A DNA stretch of 64,000 bases from SH-MAG3 sp035461245. Its GTDB lineage: Bacteria; Gemmatimonadota; Gemmatimonadetes; Longimicrobiales; RSA9. This document shows positions 30,530 to 37,599 of this stretch, piece by piece (within the stretch, counting starts at the first letter, position 1; each line of letters begins with the position of its first letter). The notes below the pieces were generated by a model. It was not told the origin of the DNA. It searched no databases and was given only the letters and a program-made list of their open reading frames with translations. The stretch lies in the NCBI GenBank assembly GCA_035461245.1, contig DATHVP010000057.1, forward strand, positions 1 through 64,000. The letters are read 5' to 3'. Position numbers and translations under genes: made by a program.

Positions 30530-31653
30530 GCACCCTTCTCGATGCGGGGCAGGCGTGGACGCAGCCCCGTCAGGATCTCGTAACTGATGGTCTCCGCCAG
30601 TTCTGCAACGTCGTCCACCGTAATCTCGGACGTGCCATCGCGCCCGATAAGGGTAACCACATCCCCGGGCCGCGCGTCAGGCACGTCGCTGATGTCTACC
30701 ACTATCATGTCCATAGAGGTCCGTCCCACGAATGGAACGATCCTGCCACGGATGATGGCAGAGCCCCGGTTGCCCAACCGTCTGGGCACACCATCACCGT
30801 AGCCGATGTTAACCGTACCCCACCGCTCCCAGCCCCGGGATACGTGCGTGGCGCCGTAGCCCACCGTGCTGCCCGGCGGCACGTCCCGCACCAGCCCCAG
30901 CCGCGCTCGCACCGATACCACCGCCGCCGGGCGGCGCGCTTCAGTGCCCGGCGCCGGATGCCCGCCGTACAGGAAAATCCCCGGCCGCACCGCGTCCAGC
31001 GCCAGTTCCGGCCAACGCACGGCGGCGGCGCTGTTGGCGGCATGAAGCATGAGTTCTTCCCTGGGCACCGGCAGCTGGGCCAGCGCATCCCGGAACCGCT
31101 CCCACTGCGCCATCGTCGCCGTGCGATCGGCGCTGTCGGCCCCGTGAAAGTGCGTGAACACGCCCTGCCACGCGACGTCAGGGCGACAGAGTGCCTTCAC
31201 CGCCGGGCCCCAGCGAGGCGTTTCCCGCCAGTCGAAGCCGGCGCGCCCCATGCCCGTGTCCACCTCTACATGAAACGTCTGCGGCCCATGCTTTTCTGCC
31301 GCCACCACCAGCCGCTCCAGCGCCGGCAGCTCCGATATGGAGAAGGTCAGGCGCGCCGCCGCCGCCGTGGCCACCGCCTGCGGCGCCACCGGCCCGAAAA
31401 CGATGACGGGGCGCCGCACGCCCATGTCCCGGAGTGCAGCGCCCTCATCTGCCGTGGCCACGCCGTAGCCCCACGGCTGCAGCGGTTCCAGTGCCGCCAC
31501 CACCCGCGCCATGCCCAGGCCGTACGCATCGGCCTTCACCATGGGGATGATGGCGGGACGCGCGCCGATAGCGTCCCGGACCGCCTGATAGTTCTGCTGG
31601 AGCGCGGCCACGTCCACCTCGGCCCACGCCCTCGTCATATTCACGTTTGACAT
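30511..31653 (-). CDS. alr: Alanine racemase
   Basis: 380 residues from ATG 31653 (MSNVNMTRAWAEVD); ATG 31638 is also possible. Makes D-alanine for peptidoglycan. The PLP lysine is in PMVKADAYGLG; VEVDTGMGRAGF and GYGDGVPR match the barrel and C-terminal domains, and RTSMDMIVVDIS is a typical block. It is preceded by a good promoter that overlaps the mazG promoter on the other strand, with a leader of only about 12 nt and no Shine-Dalgarno. First gene of alr-cdd-lipoprotein-barrel. Confidence 0.95.
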   Translation of the reverse strand: MSNVNMTRAWAEVDVAALQQNYQAVRDAIGARPAIIPMVKADAYGLGMARVVAALEPLQPWGYGVATADEGAALRDMGVRRPVIVFGPVAPQAVATAAAARLTFSISELPALERLVVAAEKHGPQTFHVEVDTGMGRAGFDWRETPRWGPAVKALCRPDVAWQGVFTHFHGADSADRTATMAQWERFRDALAQLPVPREELMLHAANSAAAVRWPELALDAVRPGIFLYGGHPAPGTEARRPAAVVSVRARLGLVRDVPPGSTVGYGATHVSRGWERWGTVNIGYGDGVPRRLGNRGSAIIRGRIVPFVGRTSMDMIVVDISDVPDARPGDVVTLIGRDGTSEITVDDVAELAETISYEILTGLRPRLPRIEKGAWSGPS

Positions 31654-31676
31654 GCCGGACAAAGAACGGGTAGTAT
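31647..31676 (+). promoter_or_regulatory. mazG promoter
   Basis: -35 TTGACA (31647-31652), 18-bp spacer, -10 TAGTAT (31671-31676). The predicted start near 31683 falls about 3 nt before the mazG GTG at 31686, implying an almost leaderless mRNA. Confidence 0.65.
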
Positions 31677-31700
31677 AGGCGCCTCGTGACACCGTCGCAA
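31672..31700 (-). promoter_or_regulatory. alr operon promoter
   Basis: On the minus strand -35 TTGCGA (31700-31695), 17-bp spacer, -10 TATACT (31677-31672). The predicted start is near 31665, 12 nt before the alr ATG. The -10 shares bases with the mazG -10. Confidence 0.65.
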
Positions 31701-32678
31701 CTGAACCCGGACCAGCCGCCGAACCCCTCGGCAGACGACGCAAGTCTCCGCGACGACGTCGCTTCGGACAGTCCTGGCGACAGTGACGGCCCCGTCACCT
31801 CGCCGCGCTCTCCCGTGCCCGCCCGACGCCTGGACGACGCCCTCGAACTGGTGCGTTTCCTCCGCGCCAACTGCGAATGGGACGCCGCCCAGACGCCGCA
31901 CTCGCTGCTGCCATACCTGCTGGAAGAGGCCCACGAGACCGCCGACGCCGTCGCCGCCGGCGACGACCCCGAGCTCGCCGGCGAACTCGGGGACCTGCTC
32001 CTCAACGTCGCGTTTCAGATCGTGCTGGCTGAAGAGCGCACGGCGTTCACCACCGCTGATGTCGTGGCCCAGCTCCACGACAAGATGCGCCGTCGCCATC
32101 CCCACCTCTACGGCGATGGGCCGCAGGTGGACTGGGAGACTCTCAAGCGGCAGGAACGGCAGCGGCACGACGACAACACCGATACCGCCCCGCGGTCCCT
32201 CCTCCACGGCATCGGCAGCGGCATGGAGCCCCTGTCCAGGGCGCAGCGAATGCAGGAGCGCGTGGCCACGGTGGGCTTCGACTGGCCGTCCGCCGAAGGC
32301 GCGTACGAGAAGGTGGTGGAGGAGGTCGCCGAGGTGCGCGCACTGCTGGACGCAACCGGACCCGCCCCTGGACCCTCCGCCGGCCACGGCGGCACCGATC
32401 CGGATGCGCCAGACCATGCCGATGCGACATCCGCCCTCGAGGAGGAGATCGGTGACCTGCTCTTCGCCGTCGTCAACCTGGCCCGCCTCTCCGGCGTCCA
32501 CGCCATGCGCGCGCTGCTGCAGGCCAACGCCAAGTTCGCCCGCCGCTTCGAGGCACTGGAGGCACTAGCCGCCCAGCGCAACGTCACCCTCGGCGAGGCC
32601 ACGCTCGACGAGTTGGACGAGATCTGGGATCTGGTGAAGCAGGAGGAGCGGAGAACGGATTCGGGATCGGGATCGTAA
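31686..32678 (+). CDS. mazG: Nucleoside triphosphate pyrophosphohydrolase MazG
   Basis: 330 residues, GTG start. Two MazG repeats are visible: the first near 55-120 (LLEEAHETADAV, ELGDLLLNVAFQ), the second near 205-290 (EKVVEEVAEVRAL, LEEEIGDLLFAVVNLAR), each with the EExxE...D metal pattern. Hydrolyses NTPs to NMPs, cleaning non-canonical nucleotides or adjusting alarmone stress. The first 45 residues are Asp/Ser/Pro-rich and probably disordered. There is no Shine-Dalgarno, in line with leaderless translation. The last residues, TDSGSGS, and the stop codon are encoded by the first copy of an intergenic repeat, suggesting that the repeat replaced the original 3' end. Confidence 0.93.
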   Translation: MTPSQLNPDQPPNPSADDASLRDDVASDSPGDSDGPVTSPRSPVPARRLDDALELVRFLRANCEWDAAQTPHSLLPYLLEEAHETADAVAAGDDPELAGELGDLLLNVAFQIVLAEERTAFTTADVVAQLHDKMRRRHPHLYGDGPQVDWETLKRQERQRHDDNTDTAPRSLLHGIGSGMEPLSRAQRMQERVATVGFDWPSAEGAYEKVVEEVAEVRALLDATGPAPGPSAGHGGTDPDAPDHADATSALEEEIGDLLFAVVNLARLSGVHAMRALLQANAKFARRFEALEALAAQRNVTLGEATLDELDEIWDLVKQEERRTDSGSGS

Positions 32679-32768
32679 AACGGAAACGGATTCGGGATCG
32701 GGATCGTAAAACGGAAACGGATTCGGGATCGGGATCGTAAACGTAAACGGGATCGGGATCGTTAACGT
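32654..32768. repeat. 31-bp tandem repeat at the 3' end of mazG
   Basis: Copies at 32654-32684, 32685-32715 and 32716-32746, based on ATTCGGGATCGGGATCGTAA plus an ACGG/AAACG spacer, then a partial copy to about 32768. The first two are identical. The mazG stop codon (32676-32678) is inside copy 1. No unique spacers separate the copies, so this is not a CRISPR array. Confidence 0.9.
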
Positions 32769-32894
32769 AAGACGCGATCGCGCATCGACGTTTCGCTCCC
32801 GATCGCCGCCTTTGCTGTTGAAGGCCGGAAGCCGGAAGCGCAGGTGACGGGGAAGCGCCCGCGATCCTGACCGCCAACACCCGTTTACGTTGAA

Positions 32895-32928
32895 CGTTTA
32901 CGTTTACGATCCCGATCCCGAATCCGTT
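32895..32928. repeat. Inverted copy of the mazG-end repeat, ending on the asnS stop codon
   Basis: A 34-bp perfect inverted match to 32716-32749, with 145 bp between them. Its last base is the first base of the asnS stop triplet on the plus strand. The pair could form a long cruciform or transcript hairpin in the convergent mazG/asnS gap, serving as terminator for both genes. Confidence 0.9.
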
Positions 32929-34226
32929 CAGGGATACAGCCGATTCAGCATCCTCGGAAACGCGATCATCTCACGGATGTGAGGCCGCCCGGTGATCCAG
33001 GCGATGGTGCGTTCCAGCCCGAGGCCGAAGCCGGAGTGGGTGAACGTGCCGTACTTCCGCAGGTCGAGGTACCACTTGTAGGAATCCTCGGGCAGCTTCT
33101 CCTCGCGGATGCGCGCCAGCAGCCGATCGTGGTCATCCTCACGCTGGCTGCCGCCGATGATCTCGCCATAGCCTTCCGGCGCGATGAGGTCATTGCACAG
33201 GACGGTGCGCGGGTCGGCCGGGTTCTCCTTCATGTAGAAGGCCTTCGCCGCCTTCGGGTAGTTCATGATGAAGACCGGGCGGTCATGCATCTCGCCGATG
33301 ACGGTCTCGTCGGGCGCACCCAGGTCGTCGCCCCACTTGATGTCATGCCCCTTCTCCTGGAGGATGGCGACGGCATCGGTGTAGTCCAGGCGCGGGAACG
33401 GCGGCTTCACACGCGCCAGGGCGGTCGTGTCACGCTCCAGCAGTGCCAGTTCCGGCGCGCAGCGCTCCAGCGCCCTCGCCACGAGGTAGGACACGAACTC
33501 CTCCTGCAGCTTCATGCTGTCCTCGGAGTCGTACCACGCCATCTCCGGCTCGCACATCCAGAACTCGGTGAGGTGTCGCCGGGTCTTGGACTTCTCCGCG
33601 CGGAACGTCGGACCGAACACGTAGATCCGGCCGAACGCCGCCGCCGCCGCCTCGCCGTATAGCTGCCCCGTCTGCGCCAGGTACGCCGTCTCCTCGAAGT
33701 AGTCCACCTCGAACAGGCCGGCGCCGCCCTCGCCGATAGCGCCGGTGAGGATCGGCGTGTCCACGCGCAGGAAGCCGCGCTCGTAGAAGAAGTCGTGCAG
33801 CGCCTGCTCCACCTCGTGGCGCACCTTCATGATGGCGCGCTGCTGGCTCGACCGCAGCCACAGGTGGCGGTTGTCCAGCAGGAAATCGACGCCGTGCTCC
33901 TTCGGCTGGATGGGGTAATCCTCGCCGCTGGCACCAATCAGCGTGATGTCCTGGACGCCCACTTCGTAGCCGCCGGGCGCCCGGTCGTCCGCGCGGACGG
34001 AACCGGTGATGGCGACACTGCTCTCCAGCGTCAGCGATTGCACCAGCTCCCACGCCTCGGGAGAGACCTCCTTCTTCACCACGACGCACTGCACGATCCC
34101 CGTGCCATCGCGGATGACGACGAAAGCGACCTTGCCATGGGCGCGCGTCGTCTGCACCCATCCCCGCAGCTGTGCCGTACCGCCCTCGCGACGACCGAGG
34201 TGGCGAATTTCCGTTATGTCAGACAT
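32928..34226 (-). CDS. asnS: Asparaginyl-tRNA synthetase
   Basis: 432 residues. Charges tRNA-Asn. N-terminal OB fold (LRGWVQTTRAHGKVAFVVIRD) is followed by a class II catalytic core: motif 2 FGPTFRAEKSKTRRHLTEF and motif 3 GFGLGLERTIAWITG, ending MLNRLYP. The insertion and motif 2 sequence are of AsnRS, not AspRS, type. Its presence suggests direct Asn-tRNA formation. Promoter seen upstream; the 3' end abuts an inverted repeat. Confidence 0.95.
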   Translation of the reverse strand: MSDITEIRHLGRREGGTAQLRGWVQTTRAHGKVAFVVIRDGTGIVQCVVVKKEVSPEAWELVQSLTLESSVAITGSVRADDRAPGGYEVGVQDITLIGASGEDYPIQPKEHGVDFLLDNRHLWLRSSQQRAIMKVRHEVEQALHDFFYERGFLRVDTPILTGAIGEGGAGLFEVDYFEETAYLAQTGQLYGEAAAAAFGRIYVFGPTFRAEKSKTRRHLTEFWMCEPEMAWYDSEDSMKLQEEFVSYLVARALERCAPELALLERDTTALARVKPPFPRLDYTDAVAILQEKGHDIKWGDDLGAPDETVIGEMHDRPVFIMNYPKAAKAFYMKENPADPRTVLCNDLIAPEGYGEIIGGSQREDDHDRLLARIREEKLPEDSYKWYLDLRKYGTFTHSGFGLGLERTIAWITGRPHIREMIAFPRMLNRLYP

Positions 34227-34277
34227 ACACCCGGTCGCTTGTATCCACAGAGTAACCCGCCCCGAAACCGGCCGCGC

Positions 34278-34306
34278 AAAGTAGGCCCGCGCTCATCCGA
34301 AATCAA
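34278..34306 (-). promoter_or_regulatory. asnS promoter
   Basis: Minus strand -35 TTGATT (34306-34301), 17-bp spacer, -10 TACTTT (34283-34278). Predicted start near 34271, giving a leader of about 45 nt. Same -10 as at mraZ and the TPR gene. A 13-bp tandem array starts 5 bp upstream of the -35. Confidence 0.6.
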
Positions 34307-34310
34307 CGAT

Positions 34311-34375
34311 CCCCATACACCATCCCCATACACCATCCCCATACACCATCCCCATACACCATCCCCATACACCAT
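34311..34375. repeat. Five perfect 13-bp tandem repeats
   Basis: Unit CCCCATACACCAT repeated five times without a mismatch, in the gap between the recG stop (34384) and the asnS promoter. Perfect copies suggest recent or ongoing copy-number change. Confidence 0.95.
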
Positions 34376-34383
34376 ACTCCGCC

Positions 34384-36465
34384 TCACCCGACATCATACA
34401 TCGCCACCCTCTCCGCGAACCGCCCCTCCAGCGCCGCCTTCAACCCCGCATGCTCCTGCGCTGCAAGTTGTGGGTCCGCCTCCACCACCCGCTGAGCCGC
34501 GTCCCGGGCGCGTGGCACGAGGTCCTCGTCCCGGAGCGGGTCGAAGAAGCGGAACTCCGGCATGCCGTGCTGCCGCTCCCCGAAGAAGTCGCCCATGCCC
34601 CGGTGCATGAGGTCGGCACGGGCGATCTCGAAGCCGTCGCCGGAGCGGGCCAGCACCGCCAGCCGCTCGGCGCCCTCGTCGGCGATGAGGATGCAGTAGC
34701 TCTGCTCGGCGCCGCGTCCCACCCTGCCCCGCAACTGGTGCAGCTGCGACAGGCCAAACCGCTCAGCGTGCTCCACGACCATGACCGTGGCGTTGGGCAC
34801 GTCAATGCCCACCTCGATGACGGTGGTAGCGACGAGGACGTCCACCTCACCGGCGGCGAAGCGGGCCATGACAGCATCCTTTTCGTCACCCGCAAGCTGG
34901 CCGTGGAGCAGGCCCAGGCGCAGTGACGAGAAGACCTCCGTGGCGAGGCGTTCGTACTCCGCCGTAGCGGACCGCAGGTCCAGCTTGTCCGACTCCTCCA
35001 CCAGCGGATAGACCACATAGGCCTGGCGGCCGGCCGCCACCTGGTCGCGGATGAAGCCGTATACCGCGTCTCGCCTGTCCCCGCCGCGGATGACCGTGCG
35101 GATCTTCTGCCGGCCCGGCGGCAGCTCGTCCAGGACGGTGATGTCCAGGTCGCCGTAGATGGTGAGGGCCAGGGACCGGGGGATGGGTGTGGCGGACATG
35201 ACGAGGACGTCAATGCCATCGCCCCGCGCCGCCAGCGCCAGTCGCTGTTTCACGCCGAACCGGTGCTGCTCGTCGGTGATGGCAATGCCCAGCCGCTGGA
35301 ACGCGACGGCGTCCTGGATGAGGGCGTGGGTGCCGATGACGACGTCGGCTGTGCCACCGGCAATGGCGTCCTGCGCCGCTCGTTTCTCACCCGCCGACAA
35401 TCGCCCCGTGAGCAGCGCCACCCGCGGCCGCACGTCCGCCGGCAGCAGCTCCAGCAGCCCGCGGATGTTGCGGGCGTGCTGCTCCGCCAGGATCTCCGTG
35501 GGCGCCATGAGCGCCGCCTGGTGGCCGGACTCCACCGCGAGCAGCATGGCGAACAGCGCGACGATGGTCTTGCCGGAGCCGACGTCGCCCTGGAGCAGCC
35601 GGTTCATGCGTCGGCCGGCGGCCATGTCGGCGAAGATGTCGGCAATGGCCCGGGTCTGCGCGCCCGTCAGCGTGAACGGCAGCGCCCGGTACAGCGGCGC
35701 GATGAGGGCGTCCGTGCGACGGAACGCAATGCCCTGCTCCTTCGCCGTGCGCCGGTGCCGGACGCGGGCGTGGAGCAGTTGCAGGAAGAGCAGCTCGTCG
35801 TAAGCCAGGCGACGTCGTCCGAGTTCCGCCTGCTTCAGTGTTTCAGGGCGGTGCAGCATGGCCACGGCCTGCATCAGCGTCGGCAGGCCCGCCGCTTCGG
35901 TGATGGGACGGGGCACCGCGTCCTCCGTCTGGAGCAGCGGCAGCAGCCGGTCCAGGTTCGCGTCCAGGATGCTGCGCACCACCTTCTGCGACAGCCCTTC
36001 CGTGGCCGGGTAGATGGGCAGCACCTTGCCGGCGCTGTCCACGCCCTCGTCGGCACTGCCCAGCACCACCCATTCCCGTGGCTGGATCTGCTTGCCATGG
36101 AAGAAGCGCACGGAGCCCGTGACCAGCACGATGTCGCCCCGCCGGAACGTGCGGTCCAGGAACGGCTGCCCGGGGAACGAGCACTCGATGCTGCCACTGC
36201 CGTCCCGCAGGATCAGCTGGAAGATGCGCAGCCCCGCCCGCGTTGGCAGCACACCCTTGGACACCACCTCGCCGATGACGGTCACGTCCTCACCGACCTG
36301 CGTGCTGCCGATCCGGGCCACCGTGCTGGCGTCCTCGTACCGGCGCGGCGCGTGGAAGAGCAGGTCACGGGCCGTCTGCACGCCCAGCCGCGCCAGGGCG
36401 TCGGCCCGCTTCGGGCCCACGCCCTTCACGAACTGGACGGGCTGGTCAAGGGGCGTGAATGTCAT
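34384..36465 (-). CDS. recG: ATP-dependent DNA helicase RecG
   Basis: 693 residues from ATG 36465 (MTFTPLDQPVQFVKGVGPKRA); the frame extends back into ftsY but that part is not conserved. Remodels stalled replication forks and branch-migrates junctions. The N-terminal wedge/OB domain comes first. Helicase motifs: Walker A GDVGSGKTIVALFA, Walker B DEQHRFG, motif III MSATPIPRSLALT, motif VI QLHQLRGRVGRG. The start is 46 bp after the ftsY stop, probably one transcript with it. Confidence 0.95.
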   Translation of the reverse strand: MTFTPLDQPVQFVKGVGPKRADALARLGVQTARDLLFHAPRRYEDASTVARIGSTQVGEDVTVIGEVVSKGVLPTRAGLRIFQLILRDGSGSIECSFPGQPFLDRTFRRGDIVLVTGSVRFFHGKQIQPREWVVLGSADEGVDSAGKVLPIYPATEGLSQKVVRSILDANLDRLLPLLQTEDAVPRPITEAAGLPTLMQAVAMLHRPETLKQAELGRRRLAYDELLFLQLLHARVRHRRTAKEQGIAFRRTDALIAPLYRALPFTLTGAQTRAIADIFADMAAGRRMNRLLQGDVGSGKTIVALFAMLLAVESGHQAALMAPTEILAEQHARNIRGLLELLPADVRPRVALLTGRLSAGEKRAAQDAIAGGTADVVIGTHALIQDAVAFQRLGIAITDEQHRFGVKQRLALAARGDGIDVLVMSATPIPRSLALTIYGDLDITVLDELPPGRQKIRTVIRGGDRRDAVYGFIRDQVAAGRQAYVVYPLVEESDKLDLRSATAEYERLATEVFSSLRLGLLHGQLAGDEKDAVMARFAAGEVDVLVATTVIEVGIDVPNATVMVVEHAERFGLSQLHQLRGRVGRGAEQSYCILIADEGAERLAVLARSGDGFEIARADLMHRGMGDFFGERQHGMPEFRFFDPLRDEDLVPRARDAAQRVVEADPQLAAQEHAGLKAALEGRFAERVAMYDVG

Positions 36466-36511
36466 GGTCGCCGGCCGTGTTGTGCCGCTGCCTCGCCGCG
36501 CGCCCGGGGCG

Positions 36512-37534
36512 TCAGCCCTCGAGCACCGCCCTGGCAAAGCCCGCGGCGTCGAAAGGCTCCAGCGCGTCAACGCCTTCGCCCGTGCCCACCAGCTTCACGG
36601 GCAGGTCGAACTCCTTCTTCAGTGCGACGACGATGCCGCCCCGTGCGGTGCTGTCCATCTTCGCCAGCACCAGCCCCGTCAGCGGCAGTGCCTGCCGGAA
36701 CGTGCGGGCCTGGGCCACGGCGTTCTGGCCCACCGTCGCGTCCAGCACAAGCAGCGTCTCATGGGGCGCGCCCGGCAGCTTGCGGTCCACCACTCGCCCG
36801 ATCTTCGCCAGCTCCGTCATGAGGTCGCCCTGCGTGTGCAGCCGGCCCGCCGTGTCGATGATGACGACATCGGACCTCCGGTTCACGGCCGCGTCAATGG
36901 CATCGAACGCAACCGACGCCGGGTCCGCGCCCGGTTGCGCGCCGACGAACTCCACGCCCACCCGGTCCGCCCAGAGCCTGAGCTGGTCGATGGCGCCGGC
37001 TCGGAACGTGTCACCGGCAGCCAGCAGCACGCGCTTGCCCTCGCCCTTCAGGCGGTTCGCCAGCTTGCCAATGGTCGTGGTCTTGCCCACGCCGTTGACG
37101 CCCACCATCAGGAACACGGTGGGCGGCTCCGCCGCGAAGGTGAGCGGCGCATAGGCCGGCGCCGGCGCGTTCGGCCTGTTGCCGCGGCCGCCGAACAGGG
37201 AGCCCAGGACCGAGCCCGTTGGAGCCGGCGCCGTCGCCTGCCCGCCATTGGCCGGGGCACCGCCCTCCCCCAGGATGTTCAGGATCTCCCGCTCGACGAC
37301 GTCCACGAACTCCTGTTCCGTGCGGATCCGGCCGCTCCGGGACTCAGCCTCCACCACGTCCACGAGCTGCATGGTCGCCGGCACGCCAAAGTCCGCCGCC
37401 AGCAGCGTCTCCTCGATCTTCTCCAGCGAGCCCTCGTCCAGGCCGCGGGCCAGCACGTTCACGTCGGTGAATGCGACATCCCGGATCTTCTGCCACAGGC
37501 CCGGACGTTCGCCTTCCCTCTTTCCCAGTCTCAT
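36512..37534 (-). CDS. ftsY: Signal recognition particle receptor FtsY with an unusual N-G linker
   Basis: 340 residues. SRP receptor GTPase that delivers ribosomes to the membrane. The N domain covers 1-88 and the G domain from about 137: P-loop VGVNGVGKTTTIGKLA (Lys151), DTAGRLHTQ and LAKMDSTARGG. There is no long acidic A domain. Residues 90-131, between the N and G domains, form a Gly/Ala/Pro-rich linker with LGSLFGGRG in it, which most FtsY proteins lack. The start is preceded by AGGCCGCT-type repeats, not a clear ribosome site. Confidence 0.93.
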   Translation of the reverse strand: MRLGKREGERPGLWQKIRDVAFTDVNVLARGLDEGSLEKIEETLLAADFGVPATMQLVDVVEAESRSGRIRTEQEFVDVVEREILNILGEGGAPANGGQATAPAPTGSVLGSLFGGRGNRPNAPAPAYAPLTFAAEPPTVFLMVGVNGVGKTTTIGKLANRLKGEGKRVLLAAGDTFRAGAIDQLRLWADRVGVEFVGAQPGADPASVAFDAIDAAVNRRSDVVIIDTAGRLHTQGDLMTELAKIGRVVDRKLPGAPHETLLVLDATVGQNAVAQARTFRQALPLTGLVLAKMDSTARGGIVVALKKEFDLPVKLVGTGEGVDALEPFDAAGFARAVLEG

Positions 37535-37539
37535 GTTTT

Positions 37540-37587
37540 CGCTTCGCTCAAAGGCCGCTTCGCTAAGGCCGCTTCGCCAAGGGGCTC
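37540..37587. repeat. AGGCCGCTTCGCT-type repeat upstream of ftsY
   Basis: Three imperfect, roughly 14-bp copies (AAGGCCGCTTCGCT core) between the VWA-like gene and ftsY. Close relative of the copies at 42430-42487. Confidence 0.8.
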
Positions 37588-37599
37588 AGTAATCATCGT

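Noticed and set aside
32654..32768. Possible CRISPR array
   Set aside because: The copies are directly adjacent with no unique spacers, and no cas gene is present.
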